Assembly: GCA_021773015.1 (NCBI GenBank)
Contig: JAJFKW010000001.1
Location: forward strand, 3,207,305 to 3,271,304
Length of the DNA stretch: 64,000 nucleotides
DNA from: Woeseia sp.
GTDB taxonomy: Bacteria; Pseudomonadota; Gammaproteobacteria; Steroidobacterales; Woeseiaceae
Reading direction: 5' to 3'
Shown here: piece by piece, positions 16,220 to 24,950 of the stretch
Layout of the letters: every line of letters starts with the position of its first letter
Numbering within the stretch: position 1 is the first letter of the stretch
Program-made: the position numbers and the translations under genes
Notes under the pieces: generated by a model
What the model was told of the DNA's origin: nothing
Databases searched by the model: none
What the model saw: the letters and a program-made list of their open reading frames with translations, nothing else

Positions 16220-17275
16220 CTAAGGCGTTATCGCGATTTTTAACACGCCGTCTCGTTGGTTTGCGAAAAGCTCGTACGCGTCCTCTATTTGCTCTAGTTT
16301 GAATCGGTGCGTGACTAAGGGTTTTAGATCAACTCGCCCAGATGCAACGACATTTAACAAGCGGCGCATTCGCTCTTTCCCTCCGGGACAAAGTGTCGTC
16401 ATAACTTTGATGTCGCCCAAACCGGCTGCGATCGCATCCAACGGCAGAGTCAGCTTGCCAGAGTATACACCCAGGCTCGAAAGCACGCCGGCCGGTTTAA
16501 GTACCCGAAGGCAATTTTCAAAGGTTTCCTGAGTACCAAGAGCCTCGATGGCGACATCGACTCCGCGTCCTTCTGTGATACGCATGATTTCCTCGATGGG
16601 GTCAACCTTTCTGTAGTCAATCACTATGTCAGCACCCAAACTTCGAGCGACCTTCAGCCGTTCCGGCACGGTATCCACAACGATAATCTTGGTCGCGCCC
16701 TTTAATTTGGCGCCCGCGGTTGCACACAATCCGATCGGTCCCTGAGCAAATACGACGACAGTGTCGCCAATACCGATTTGGCCCGATTCGGCCCCGCCGA
16801 AGCCGGTACTCATAATGTCCGGACACATCAACACTTGCTCGTCTGTCAGGTCATCGGGAATGGGCGACAAGTTCGCCTGCGCGTTCGGTACCAGCAAGTA
16901 TTCGGCTTGGCAGCCGTCGATTGAATTACCAAACCGCCATCCGCCGATCGACCTACCACCGCACTGCGCCTGGTGGCCATCAAGGCAGTGATAGCATTGT
17001 CCGCAGGGGGTTATCGCGCCAACAATGACACGCTGTCCGAGCGCATAACCCGTAACGCCATCACCAACTGCCTCAACAATACCGACGGGCTCATGGCCGA
17101 CCGTTAGGCCGGGCTTGACAGGGTATTCTCCTTTGAGAATGTGTACGTCTGTGCCGCAAATCGTTGTCGTTGTTATTCGAATGAGCGCATCCCCGGCTCC
17201 AACGACTGGCACAGGCTTGTCCTCCAAAACGATACTGCCCGGTTTAACAAACACCGCTGCCTTCATCATTCTCAT
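16220..17275 (-). CDS. Zinc-dependent alcohol dehydrogenase, isopropanol-dehydrogenase-like
   Basis: A 351-residue medium-chain dehydrogenase. The ATG at 17275 is chosen because GGGAG lies eight bases upstream. Catalytic zinc region: CGTDVHILKGE and GHEPVG. Structural zinc cysteines: CGQCYHC and the later C in GHQAQC. The segment GGWRFGNSIDGCQAEYLLVP is typical of the isopropanol/secondary-alcohol group. The nucleotide fold carries AQGPIG instead of GxGxxG, and the second strand ends IIVVD, where Asp favours NAD over NADP. It may oxidise or reduce small alcohols and ketones during stress. It neighbours the OsmC gene on the same strand. Confidence 0.92.
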   Translation of the reverse strand: MRMMKAAVFVKPGSIVLEDKPVPVVGAGDALIRITTTTICGTDVHILKGEYPVKPGLTVGHEPVGIVEAVGDGVTGYALGQRVIVGAITPCGQCYHCLDGHQAQCGGRSIGGWRFGNSIDGCQAEYLLVPNAQANLSPIPDDLTDEQVLMCPDIMSTGFGGAESGQIGIGDTVVVFAQGPIGLCATAGAKLKGATKIIVVDTVPERLKVARSLGADIVIDYRKVDPIEEIMRITEGRGVDVAIEALGTQETFENCLRVLKPAGVLSSLGVYSGKLTLPLDAIAAGLGDIKVMTTLCPGGKERMRRLLNVVASGRVDLKPLVTHRFKLEQIEDAYELFANQRDGVLKIAITP

Positions 17276-17336
17276 CGAATCATCTCCCAATCACTTATCA
17301 TGTTTATTGGCCGTCCCAGCTCGTCCACAATCTACG

Positions 17337-17774
17337 TCAGGACACGAGGCGAACGTCAGTTTCAAGGTGGACGTCAGCATTTAGCGAGTTCGTGATCAGG
17401 CAGGATCGCTCCGATTTTTCGAGCAGTCGCTGTGCAGTTTGTTGGTCGATACTTTGCGGCGCGTCTAGGGTCACGCGCAGTCGAAATTCAGTGAATCGGG
17501 AGACCTTGTTGGGGCGGTCAAGGACGCCCTCAATATTGCAGCTGATCGATATCCAGTCCATTTTCGATGCTCGGGCAATCGCCCTAAATGTGAGTATGAA
17601 GCAGTCGGCGATCGCAGCAACGAGTAGCGTTTCCGGGGACCACTGGTCGCCTGGCCCATCGAACTCGGCGGGCGGGGCAGATTCGATGTGAGGCAGCCCC
17701 GGGCTTCGTAGGTTAACAATTCCCTCGCGGTTGCCCGTCGCGGTTACCGAATAGTGGTGTGGAAACTCTTCCAT
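17337..17774 (-). CDS. OsmC-family peroxiredoxin-like protein
   Basis: A 145-residue OsmC/YhfA-type protein. The conserved Glu-bearing segment and the first Cys (SPETLLVAAIADCFILTFRA, C58 region), followed by the second Cys near the C-terminus (EKSERSCLITNSL), form the redox pair used to reduce organic peroxides in this family. It is 62 bases upstream of the alcohol dehydrogenase on the same strand and is probably co-transcribed with it. The substrate is not known. Confidence 0.9.
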   Translation of the reverse strand: MEEFPHHYSVTATGNREGIVNLRSPGLPHIESAPPAEFDGPGDQWSPETLLVAAIADCFILTFRAIARASKMDWISISCNIEGVLDRPNKVSRFTEFRLRVTLDAPQSIDQQTAQRLLEKSERSCLITNSLNADVHLETDVRLVS

Positions 17775-18238
17775 TAGCGTTCCTTATCGCTCGCCGAAAA
17801 AAATCGCTGTGGTTGCGATCTCGATTGAAATGCGAAGGACAAAATAGGATTTCTCAAACGCAAATCACTCACTCAATTCTGCGCGTCAATTGGGGAACGT
17901 CCAATCCGTGCGTACCCAGATCATATTGCGGGCAATACATACAGAATTCGCTACGATGCCGATTTCGCTTCAGAGAAAGGTGGCGCGACAAGTTGGCCGA
18001 AAGGTAGCTGATGAATACGAGGGTGGGGTTGCTATTATGATGACGCAGTTTGACGATCCGAGAATGTGCCTGGCGGCGCCCAACACCTGAAGCTGTAAGG
18101 CCATCGATGGAACTCTCGACAAAGCAGAATACCAAGCACTAATTCGCATCTGCTGCAGTTCAATTCAATACGTACATTTACGCGTTGCGCACGCTGCGCA
18201 GCAAGGCGATGGTTGTTGCTGGTACAAGTCCGTGAGGT
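17775..18238. other. Intergenic region, possible short orphan ORF
   Basis: This stretch lies between OsmC and the host-attachment family gene. A 43-codon frame starting ATG at 17956 (MPISLQRKVARQVGRK) and ending TGA near 18090 is possible, but it has no clear ribosome binding site and no recognisable family. Promoters of both flanking genes must also lie here. Confidence 0.3.
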
Positions 18239-18709
18239 TTGGGTTTGATAGCTGCGGTCAGCAAAAATGGTGAAAAACTTCACTGGATAGTGGTTGCAGA
18301 CCGGTCGCGTGCCATATTCTATGTGCGAGAATTTAGGCGCAGCCCACTGAGGAAGCTATTTTCGATGGATAATTCCTTAGCCCGTGAAAAGATGTCGAAT
18401 CTCATCAGTGGCAGAGGCGGGCGGAGCTTTGACAGCCATGGCCATGGACGCCACACGATGCTACGAGAAAACACGGGACCGAAGAGGCGTGCATCAAAGG
18501 CTTTTGCAAAAGAAATTGCGCGGTGCATCATCAGCGCTACGAGCGACGGCAGCTGCAGGGATTTCGCCCTTATCGCGGCACCACACTTCCTGGGCGAATT
18601 GAGAGACGCTTTGTCGATACAGTCCAGCAGCGTTCCAATTTTTTCCATTGACAAAGAAGTGGTTGGCAAGGACATTGGTTTTATTGAAAAACTGATTACC
18701 GACGTATAG
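18239..18709 (+). CDS. Host attachment family protein (AtsE-like)
   Basis: A 156-residue member of the family annotated as required for attachment to host cells. Features include the N-terminal strand WIVVADRSRAIFYV, the glycine-rich stretch FDSHGHGRH, and the C-terminal half with FALIAAPHFLGELRDAL and a conserved KD near the end (VVGKDIGF). The fold resembles release-factor/pelota-like domains. In free-living bacteria it is usually found in stress clusters like this one, so the literal attachment role is doubtful. The start is a TTG at 18239. Confidence 0.85.
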   Translation: MGLIAAVSKNGEKLHWIVVADRSRAIFYVREFRRSPLRKLFSMDNSLAREKMSNLISGRGGRSFDSHGHGRHTMLRENTGPKRRASKAFAKEIARCIISATSDGSCRDFALIAAPHFLGELRDALSIQSSSVPIFSIDKEVVGKDIGFIEKLITDV

Positions 18710-18846
18710 CCGGATAGATTGCTTGTCGCGTTCGCGCTCGACCTCTTACACGTTGGAAATGTAGTGGCGAATGCCTCCTCTATCCTGTCGTCGCGTTGCT
18801 TGGTTCGTATTGTTTATCGTCGACGGGTGCTCGAATGTCCGCAAGC

Positions 18847-19158
18847 TTACCGATCCAGGTTGTGACGACGAATCCTGGAACGTAGCGTATCGACTTCATC
18901 TAGTAGCTCGAGGACCAGTGCAACACCGGCCAGATTGATACCAAGATCGTGCTCCAATCGCTGCGCAGCGTGTGCTCGCGAAACACAGCTGCCAACAAAC
19001 ACCCAGTCGCCGGGACTATTTCCCAATGGATCTAGAATGCCCTCGTTAACCAGAGCGACGACCCATTCGTTGCCTGCGGAACAAAATTGGCTGAGCTCTT
19101 CTAACGAAAGGCGTACTTGCTCATCAAGTAATGTGCCGCTCAGGGGTTGTGTGGACAT
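18847..19158 (-). CDS. cbpM: Chaperone modulator CbpM
   Basis: A 103-residue MerR-type helical protein. It shows SLEELSQFCSAGNEWVVALV near the N-terminus and HAAQRLEHDLGINLAGVALV with LELLDEVDTLR in the second half. CbpM binds the J domain of CbpA and inhibits it. It lies six bases after cbpA on the same strand, the standard cbpAM order, so the assignment is firm. Confidence 0.92.
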   Translation of the reverse strand: MSTQPLSGTLLDEQVRLSLEELSQFCSAGNEWVVALVNEGILDPLGNSPGDWVFVGSCVSRAHAAQRLEHDLGINLAGVALVLELLDEVDTLRSRIRRHNLDR

Positions 19159-19164
19159 AATGGT

Positions 19165-20103
19165 CTATACCTCTATATGTGCACGTGGATCGTAGTTCAT
19201 GTCTTGTTGCATTTTTTGATAGAAATCTTTATCGGTTGCAGTATTTGCCGGCGGCAGTGTGAGTTCTGCAGTAACGAAAAAATCGCCGGCGGGTCGACTC
19301 GGTATTCCACGCCCCTTGAGTCGTAGCTTTCGCCCATTGTGGGTATCTGGCGGAATCTTCAAATCGACTGCTCCTGCCGGTGTCGGTATTTTCACCGTCG
19401 TTCCCAAGACCGCCTCCCACGGTGTCAGTGGTAACGTCAAGTGCACGTCACGGTCATCAATCGTATACAGGCGATGCGGTTGAATCTCAATTTCGAGATA
19501 CAAATCGCCGGCAGCACCCCCGCCAAGGCCGGGTGAGCCTTGCCCCGCCAAGCGGATGCGCTGACCTGGACGCACACCCTTGGGTATTCTGACGTTCAGC
19601 GTCCGGTCTTTGGTCGTCACATGCCCGGTATCATCGATTTCGGGTGCACGCAAACTGATCGCGCGCGTTGCGCCGCGGTATGCGTCTTCGAGTTCGACCT
19701 GAATTTTTGCATGGTGATCACTGCCTAATGTCTGAAACCCCGATCTGGAGTGGGGAGCACCGCTGCGTTGACCAAAGAGTGACTCAAAGAGCTCGCTGTA
19801 GGCGTGGACACCATCGCCACGACCGTCGCCGCTGAACTCGAAGCCAGCTGCCCAATCCGTTGGCCGGTGAAAATCCTCCCCGGATTTCCAATTGGCACCC
19901 AGTTCATCGTAGCTTGCGCGTTTTTCCGGATCCTTTAATACTGCGTACGCCTCACCGAGTGTCTTGAAGCGCGCTTCCGCGTCGGGTTCTTTGCTGACAT
20001 CTGGATGATATTTACGCGCCAGTTTTCTGTATGAACGCTTGATGTCATCCTGACTGGCGTTTCGCTCGACACCCATCACGGCGTAATAGTCTTGGAATTC
20101 CAC
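19165..20103 (-). CDS. cbpA: Curved-DNA-binding co-chaperone CbpA (DnaJ-type)
   Basis: A 312-residue Hsp40 protein. The GTG at 20103 (reading [12 protein letters not shown]) is chosen because GAGG lies just upstream and CbpA proteins begin this way. The frame continues upstream to a TTG. The J domain spans about 4-70 with the HPD motif (KYHPDVS). A glycine/serine-rich linker follows, then two C-terminal beta domains (RNVRIPKG-like [20 protein letters not shown] and [12 protein letters not shown]). It stimulates DnaK and binds curved DNA in stationary phase. It is followed by cbpM. Confidence 0.93.
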   Translation of the reverse strand: MEFQDYYAVMGVERNASQDDIKRSYRKLARKYHPDVSKEPDAEARFKTLGEAYAVLKDPEKRASYDELGANWKSGEDFHRPTDWAAGFEFSGDGRGDGVHAYSELFESLFGQRSGAPHSRSGFQTLGSDHHAKIQVELEDAYRGATRAISLRAPEIDDTGHVTTKDRTLNVRIPKGVRPGQRIRLAGQGSPGLGGGAAGDLYLEIEIQPHRLYTIDDRDVHLTLPLTPWEAVLGTTVKIPTPAGAVDLKIPPDTHNGRKLRLKGRGIPSRPAGDFFVTAELTLPPANTATDKDFYQKMQQDMNYDPRAHIEV

Positions 20104-20177
20104 GCTTGCCTCAAATGTTAGGACCAACCAACTGTGACGCCGATCTACAACTATTCTCGCGCAGCACCAAGCGAAAG

Positions 20178-20187
20178 TACCTAGGTG
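20178..20187. promoter_or_regulatory. TACCTAGGTG palindromic motif between cbpA and lipoprotein gene
   Basis: This near-perfect palindrome sits in the divergent region between cbpA and the lipoprotein gene at 20260. A perfect version, TACCTAGGTA, occurs at 53874-53883. The form resembles sites of FixJ/NarL-type regulators. The link to the regulator at 11449 is a guess. Confidence 0.3.
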
Positions 20188-20259
20188 TAAATACCGATAT
20201 CAACCTGCCCATTGGGACGTAGCATAGTGATTCCTCCAAGCCATTCGCGACGATGATCA

Positions 20260-20883
20260 ATGGGTCATGTAATACGAATTGCGGGCGTGTTCTTATTTGC
20301 TATCGCGATAATGTCGCTTGGCTGCGCTCGGCAAACACATATCGTGAAAATGTACAGCGACCCGGCGCGACTAACAGCATCGTTTGAACGTTTGCTGGTA
20401 ATCAGTATCACCAGCAGTAAAGATCAGCAACTTGCATTCGAAGACCAAATCGTCACGAACATTGTAGGCGCGGAGGCCGAAGCAGTTGCCAGCCATACGA
20501 TGATCGATGCACAAGACGGAATTCTTCAGGAAGACATAGATCGGGCAGCCAACGAAATGTCAGCGGATGGAATTTTGATTTCCCATGTCGTCAGTGTAGA
20601 TACCACTGTCGAACTGAAGGATGGTCGGGAACACATGCTTTCGGAATGTCGGGGCGGCGATCTGCTCGACTATTTTCTGTATGACCGCGAGATCCTAAAA
20701 GAACCGGATTCCGTTAGTCTGGCAACCACAATCATCGTCATTACAAACCTTTACGAAGTTCAAAGTCAGAAGCGAGTATGGACGATTCAGTCTACCTGCT
20801 TCGATAAGGCCAGTTTGGCCCAGGCCATTCAGGCAGAGGCGGACGCAATCGTTCGTCAGTTGCTCATCGATCATCTGATATAA
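20260..20883 (+). CDS. Hypothetical lipoprotein
   Basis: A 207-residue protein with a lipoprotein signal (IAIMSLGCARQ, Cys22). The mature part is an alpha/beta sequence with no family recognised by eye: FERLLVISITSS, then an amphipathic stretch around DIDRAANEMSADGILISH, and a C-terminal helix AIQAEADAIVRQLLID. It resembles the general form of envelope proteins that describe themselves by DUF numbers (GNA1162-like or TssJ-like), but no assignment is justified. It diverges from cbpA. Confidence 0.75.
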   Translation: MGHVIRIAGVFLFAIAIMSLGCARQTHIVKMYSDPARLTASFERLLVISITSSKDQQLAFEDQIVTNIVGAEAEAVASHTMIDAQDGILQEDIDRAANEMSADGILISHVVSVDTTVELKDGREHMLSECRGGDLLDYFLYDREILKEPDSVSLATTIIVITNLYEVQSQKRVWTIQSTCFDKASLAQAIQAEADAIVRQLLIDHLI

Positions 20884-21246
20884 CCTTCCCGGAACTTCTT
20901 GGCCGCCGCCCCGTTTGGTCTCGCAACAATTGTCGTTGACTGAGCGCGCCCACTAAATGTCCGGTTTTCCGCGCATGTTGAACGCGGGTCAGTCAGCGTG
21001 CGAAGCAAGCAGGAAATTCACCGCGAGTGCGGCTGAATAAGCCACTCGGTGATCACCTGTTCTAGCAATGATCCCGGTAAGTAATATCCCCTAAATTATT
21101 GCTTGTATCCAGCATGGCGGCTGGCTACGCGTATCCGTAATGTGTCATTGCACGCGATGACGTTTCGTTCGGAATCTGACCTAACCGAGTATGAAAGCCG
21201 CGTCTCCAATCGAACGACAGCATTTAGAAATATAAATCGGAGAGCA
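20884..21246. other. Gene-free region before the coiled-coil gene
   Basis: Between the lipoprotein stop and the ATG at 21247 nothing gene-like is seen other than an open extension of the downstream frame to 21103. Confidence 0.4.
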
Positions 21247-21711
21247 ATGATGGTAGATCACAATGTACAGGCATATCGGAATGCCCTGCAGGGAGCCAAA
21301 GATGACTTTCTAAAATCGGCGAAGAAGGCCAAGCAACGTCTGACAAAGGAGAGAGATCGGCTGACGTCGGAAATCAAACGTGCCAATACACGCATCAAGC
21401 GCGCGGAAAGAGAATCAAAAATCAAGTTAGAGCGGCTGGCAAAGTCGTCACGCTCACACGCGAACAAAACTAGCAAAGACCTGAAAGGGGCAGTATCCAA
21501 GCTCAAAGATTCGATAGCTGAACTGAAAAGGGAAGCCAAACGCATGCGGGTTGAACTCAAAATAGTGCGCGAGGATCTTGCGGACGCTGGCCATCACTTG
21601 TCTCATGCGCTGCATATTGATCGCGCAGCGAAGTCTATAGAAAGCAAACTTAAGATAGTGAAGGAGAAACGTCGCCAGCGAAATGCCGATGCAAAAAAAA
21701 CCGTTGCGTGA
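21247..21711 (+). CDS. Coiled-coil hypothetical protein
   Basis: A 154-residue, Lys/Arg-rich and almost entirely helical protein with long coiled-coil segments (TKERDRLTSEIKRANTRIKR and KDSIAELKREAKRMRVELKI). The ATG at 21247 or 21250 is preferred because GGAG lies five bases upstream. The frame is open to 21103, but that extension lacks a binding site. No known family. Charge and heptad pattern suggest nucleic-acid or membrane association, which is a guess. It sits between the lipoprotein and the cation antiporter. Confidence 0.65.
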   Translation: MMVDHNVQAYRNALQGAKDDFLKSAKKAKQRLTKERDRLTSEIKRANTRIKRAERESKIKLERLAKSSRSHANKTSKDLKGAVSKLKDSIAELKREAKRMRVELKIVREDLADAGHHLSHALHIDRAAKSIESKLKIVKEKRRQRNADAKKTVA

Positions 21712-21815
21712 TTTTCGCCACATCGACCGGCGTAACATGCCGTCTTGGAGGTTAATGCGTTCGAAACGCGGGCCCGAGCGACAGTGTTCAACCGTTGCAG
21801 CTTGCTAGACGAAGT

Positions 21816-22757
21816 ATGGATGTTCTGACTATTGTTGTTGGTGTTGCGGGTCTTTGGTTTGGAACGGAACTGACCATCCGCGGCGCGGTTTCCGTTGCTC
21901 AACGCTTTCATCTATCCGAATTCGTAATCGGTGCGGTGATATTGTCGGTAGGGAGTGACATACCAGAACTCGCGGTCGCGATTGACGCTGGGATAAGAAA
22001 CGCAAGATTTGGCGATGCGTCTGACGTGGTCGTTGGTACAGCGGTCGGCAGCGCGCTTGCGCAAATCGGCTTCGTACTTGGTTTCGTCGGTCTGTTCGGT
22101 TACCTAACAGCACCCAGGCGTGTCATTTTCGGCCATGGAGGCATGCTGTTAGGGTCGATTGTGCTGCTTGCGTTCGCTGGCGCGGACGGCTCTGTTACCC
22201 GAACTGAAGGCATCTCGCTGCTGATCGTTTACTTCGTCTATTTCGCCTACGTTCTGGTAGACCGCAGCGGTTCCCAGGCGACTATTGCTAACCAATCGCG
22301 CGTCTCTACCAGCAGGGAGATGTTTTATCTCATCGCAGGCGTCGCATTGGTTATTTTGTCCTCGGAGTTCACGGTCGCGGCGGCGATTCGCATGGCGGAA
22401 TCGTTGCAAGTTCAGCCCATTTTAATTTCGATATTTCTCATCGGTCTTGGCTCAAGTCTGCCGGAACTTTCTATTTCCCTCGTAGCCGTGCTGAAGGGAA
22501 GGAATCAATTGTCCGTAGGCAATCTCATAGGCAGCAATATCTTCGATACGTTAGTTCCGGTCGGGGCCGCCGCTATTATCTCCAGCATTGAATTTAGTCG
22601 TACACTTTTGTTTTTCGAATTACCTGTCTTGCTTTTTCTATCATTGGTCGTGTTGTTTCTGCTAAACCGCGTCAAAGGCTTGCAGAAGCACGAAGCGGCT
22701 ATCGTTCTGACGATTTTTTTGGTCTACGCGTTCTTCCGCGTGACAACAATTGCGTAG
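21816..22757 (+). CDS. Calcium/sodium antiporter family protein (YrbG-like)
   Basis: A 313-residue inner-membrane cation:cation antiporter of about ten membrane segments. The two alpha repeats are visible, one around GSDIPELAVAIDAG and the other around GSSLPELSISLVAV followed by GNLIGSNIFDTL, both carrying the acidic residue that binds the ion. The ATG at 21816 (MDVLTIVVGVAGLWFG) is the natural start; seven upstream codons are also open. It exchanges Na+ or H+ for Ca2+ or a similar ion. No regulator is adjacent. Confidence 0.9.
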   Translation: MDVLTIVVGVAGLWFGTELTIRGAVSVAQRFHLSEFVIGAVILSVGSDIPELAVAIDAGIRNARFGDASDVVVGTAVGSALAQIGFVLGFVGLFGYLTAPRRVIFGHGGMLLGSIVLLAFAGADGSVTRTEGISLLIVYFVYFAYVLVDRSGSQATIANQSRVSTSREMFYLIAGVALVILSSEFTVAAAIRMAESLQVQPILISIFLIGLGSSLPELSISLVAVLKGRNQLSVGNLIGSNIFDTLVPVGAAAIISSIEFSRTLLFFELPVLLFLSLVVLFLLNRVKGLQKHEAAIVLTIFLVYAFFRVTTIA

Positions 22758-22899
22758 TTTCTTTGCCGGCTTGTGGGGCGAATAATCGCAAAGCGAAGCA
22801 TGACTAATCGGCACCATATCGCCCTGTTGGGAAGCTGGTGCGGTGACCTTTGCTCGCGCCTCAACAGGCGTCTGGCGATGACCGTTTTGCTGCCCATGT

Positions 22900-23862
22900 C
22901 TACTCTATACTGTCATGCTTGATCTGGACTGGTGTTTCGAATGACGGGGGTTTTACCACCAACAGATCACAGGGTAGTCTGCCCAATGTGAATTCCGCCG
23001 TTGCACCTATGAAGATACGCTTTAATTGACTTCGAGCGACTGCACCCATGACCACTAAGCCTGCAGAGATTTCGGTAGCTAAAACTGGCAAGGTTTCGTG
23101 CGTTGCTCCTTCGACAAGGTGTGTCCGGTCGTCGGTAATTTCGTTTTGCCGGGCGATCTCGTCGAAGCGACTCCTGTGGTGTTGGAGCATCGCCGTCCTG
23201 AGCTCGGTCGAATCAAAGAAGGTTGGAACGTAGATGCCAGGAGACCTCGGCACGTTTGCAAACCGGGTATCCACCGAATGGAATGCGTGAACCTCTCCGT
23301 CGAGCGCCTTGGCGACGATATTCGAAAGGTGCAAGATAGTGTTATCCAGTTCAGCGGGCTTATCGTGCTCATTTGTCGGGTCGATCGCCGCTATTATTCG
23401 TGCCGGTTCAGGTAACTTACCTGGCTTTACGAGCCATAGCGGCACTGGACATGTTCTGATCAAACTCCAATCGGAGTTGGAGAGTGCGCTAAGCCCAAAG
23501 CCGGCATGCTGATGTGTATCTTTGAATACCATGTCAGCACCCGTTGCTGATGCATGGCGTACAATTCCCTCGTGCAAGGGGTGGTCCCAAATCGCGCTGA
23601 CGGAAATTATCAAGTCCGTAACACTATTCTCATCCGCCAGTTCCTGCAGTCGCTTCTCGTGTTGCCCGATTATTTCTATGCGAGCTTCTTTCATCGATCG
23701 CGAGTCGAACAAACGATTGCTAGCCAGCACCTGGTTGTAGTCGCAGATCAACAAATCTAACTTGGCGCCGAATTGAACCGACAGCCGCACCGCACGCAGG
23801 AGCGCGGGCTGCTCTAACGCCGTCGGATCAACGACACAAAGAATGTTTTCGATTTTCCGCAT
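22900..23862 (-). CDS. Tandem universal stress protein (UspE-like)
   Basis: A 320-residue cytoplasmic protein with two Usp domains (about 1-150 and 155-310). The ATG at 23862 (MRKIENILCVVDPT) is the start; the frame extends four codons to a TTG. The second domain ends MGAVARSQLKRIFIGATAE, close to the ATP-binding loop, but the second Gly of G-2X-G is replaced, so nucleotide binding is uncertain. The first domain has TDLIISVSA and HASATGADMVFKDTHQH, the UspE pattern. It fits the stress cluster. Confidence 0.92.
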   Translation of the reverse strand: MRKIENILCVVDPTALEQPALLRAVRLSVQFGAKLDLLICDYNQVLASNRLFDSRSMKEARIEIIGQHEKRLQELADENSVTDLIISVSAIWDHPLHEGIVRHASATGADMVFKDTHQHAGFGLSALSNSDWSLIRTCPVPLWLVKPGKLPEPARIIAAIDPTNEHDKPAELDNTILHLSNIVAKALDGEVHAFHSVDTRFANVPRSPGIYVPTFFDSTELRTAMLQHHRSRFDEIARQNEITDDRTHLVEGATHETLPVLATEISAGLVVMGAVARSQLKRIFIGATAEFTLGRLPCDLLVVKPPSFETPVQIKHDSIE

Positions 23863-24260
23863 TTTGGGCCCCAAATGTCCGAAAGATAGGTGGCTTGATT
23901 TCCTTTCACCATCCTAGGCCCCGACGCGCGTCTCTCCCATTAGGATTAATGACTAACAACTCGTGGGTATTACGGATGCCGGCAATCAAATTCCGCCGGC
24001 CATGGAAAGTTTGCTGTTGCGGAATCGGACGAATCGAACTGTGATCATCCCAAAGCAATGGACGAATACCGTGTGTGCTAGGTGCATGCCGCAAACCGTG
24101 ACGGCAACTACGACTTCGAAGTGTCCTTCGATTGCCACACAATTCGAATTGCTGAATGTTCAAATGGTGTTTGAAAGCATTGAACACCGCCGACGAGCAA
24201 CGCCCGGATATGCTGGACACCGGCATTGATCTGGCCAAGTTCGCTATGTAGATCTGAGCA
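23863..24260. other. Gene-free region with a possible decayed short gene
   Basis: On the plus strand around 24059-24248 there are two coding-like pieces in different frames, one reading NRDGNYDFEVSFDCHTIRI and one ending DTGIDLAKFAM. They are broken by an in-frame stop and a shift. This may be the remains of a small protein gene; no family can be named. The rest holds nothing recognisable. Confidence 0.25.
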
Positions 24261-24950
24261 ATGGCGTGTAACAGACAGGCAAGAATAATGTGTATACCGC
24301 GACCGGCACCGTCGCGCCGGATACCTGCGATGTTATTGGCAATCTTTTGTGTAGTTTGGCTTTTACTAGCTATCAATCCGTTGTACCGGCAGGACTGGTT
24401 ACTTGAAAACGTGATCGTTCTTGTTGCGGTCGCCGCTCTGCTGCTCACGCACCGGTCAAGGCCGCTGTCAACGGCATCATATGCAGTCATTTTCGTCTAT
24501 CTGTTGCTTCACGAGATCGGCGCGCACTATACCTACGCTGAAGTACCGTACGACGACTGGTGGAAAAGTATTAGCGGTTTTTCCCTCAACGCGACTTTCG
24601 GTTGGGAGCGGAATCATTTTGATCGCCTACTACACCTACTCTACGGCGTGCTCATAAGCTATCCGGTGTATGAGTGCGTCGTTCGCGCGGCAAACGCGCG
24701 CGCCGCATGGACATACGCGGCACCCGTTCTTGTTATCGTGTCGACGTCGACGACGTTTGAGCTCTTTGAATGGGGCGCGGCTACGGTATTTGGCGGCGAC
24801 CTCGGTATGGCATACCTCGGTACTCAAGGTGATGTCTGGGACGCTCACAAGGATATGTCCCTTGCGGCTGTTGGTGCCGTCGCGACGATGGCCGTTGTTT
24901 CAATAACCTCAAGAAACACATCCGTTACGCAAAACTGGGTAGCTGATTAA
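24261..24950 (+). CDS. DUF2238 (YjdF-like) membrane protein
   Basis: A 229-residue inner-membrane protein with about six hydrophobic segments. It carries the family's signature pieces: LLLHEIGAHYTYAEVPYDDW, GWERNHFDRLLHLLYGVLIS, FELFEWGAA, and the C-terminal YLGTQGDVWDAHKDM. Conserved His, Asp and Glu residues suggest metal or substrate binding in the membrane, but the function is not known. It overlaps by 26 bases, tail to tail, with the Na/phosphate transporter gene. The start could also be the ATG at 24288. Confidence 0.9.
   Translation: MACNRQARIMCIPRPAPSRRIPAMLLAIFCVVWLLLAINPLYRQDWLLENVIVLVAVAALLLTHRSRPLSTASYAVIFVYLLLHEIGAHYTYAEVPYDDWWKSISGFSLNATFGWERNHFDRLLHLLYGVLISYPVYECVVRAANARAAWTYAAPVLVIVSTSTTFELFEWGAATVFGGDLGMAYLGTQGDVWDAHKDMSLAAVGAVATMAVVSITSRNTSVTQNWVAD

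Noticed and set aside
23906-24490. Minus-strand frame of 194 codons
   Set aside because: It runs antisense to DUF2238, has no conserved motif and no binding site; treated as a shadow.
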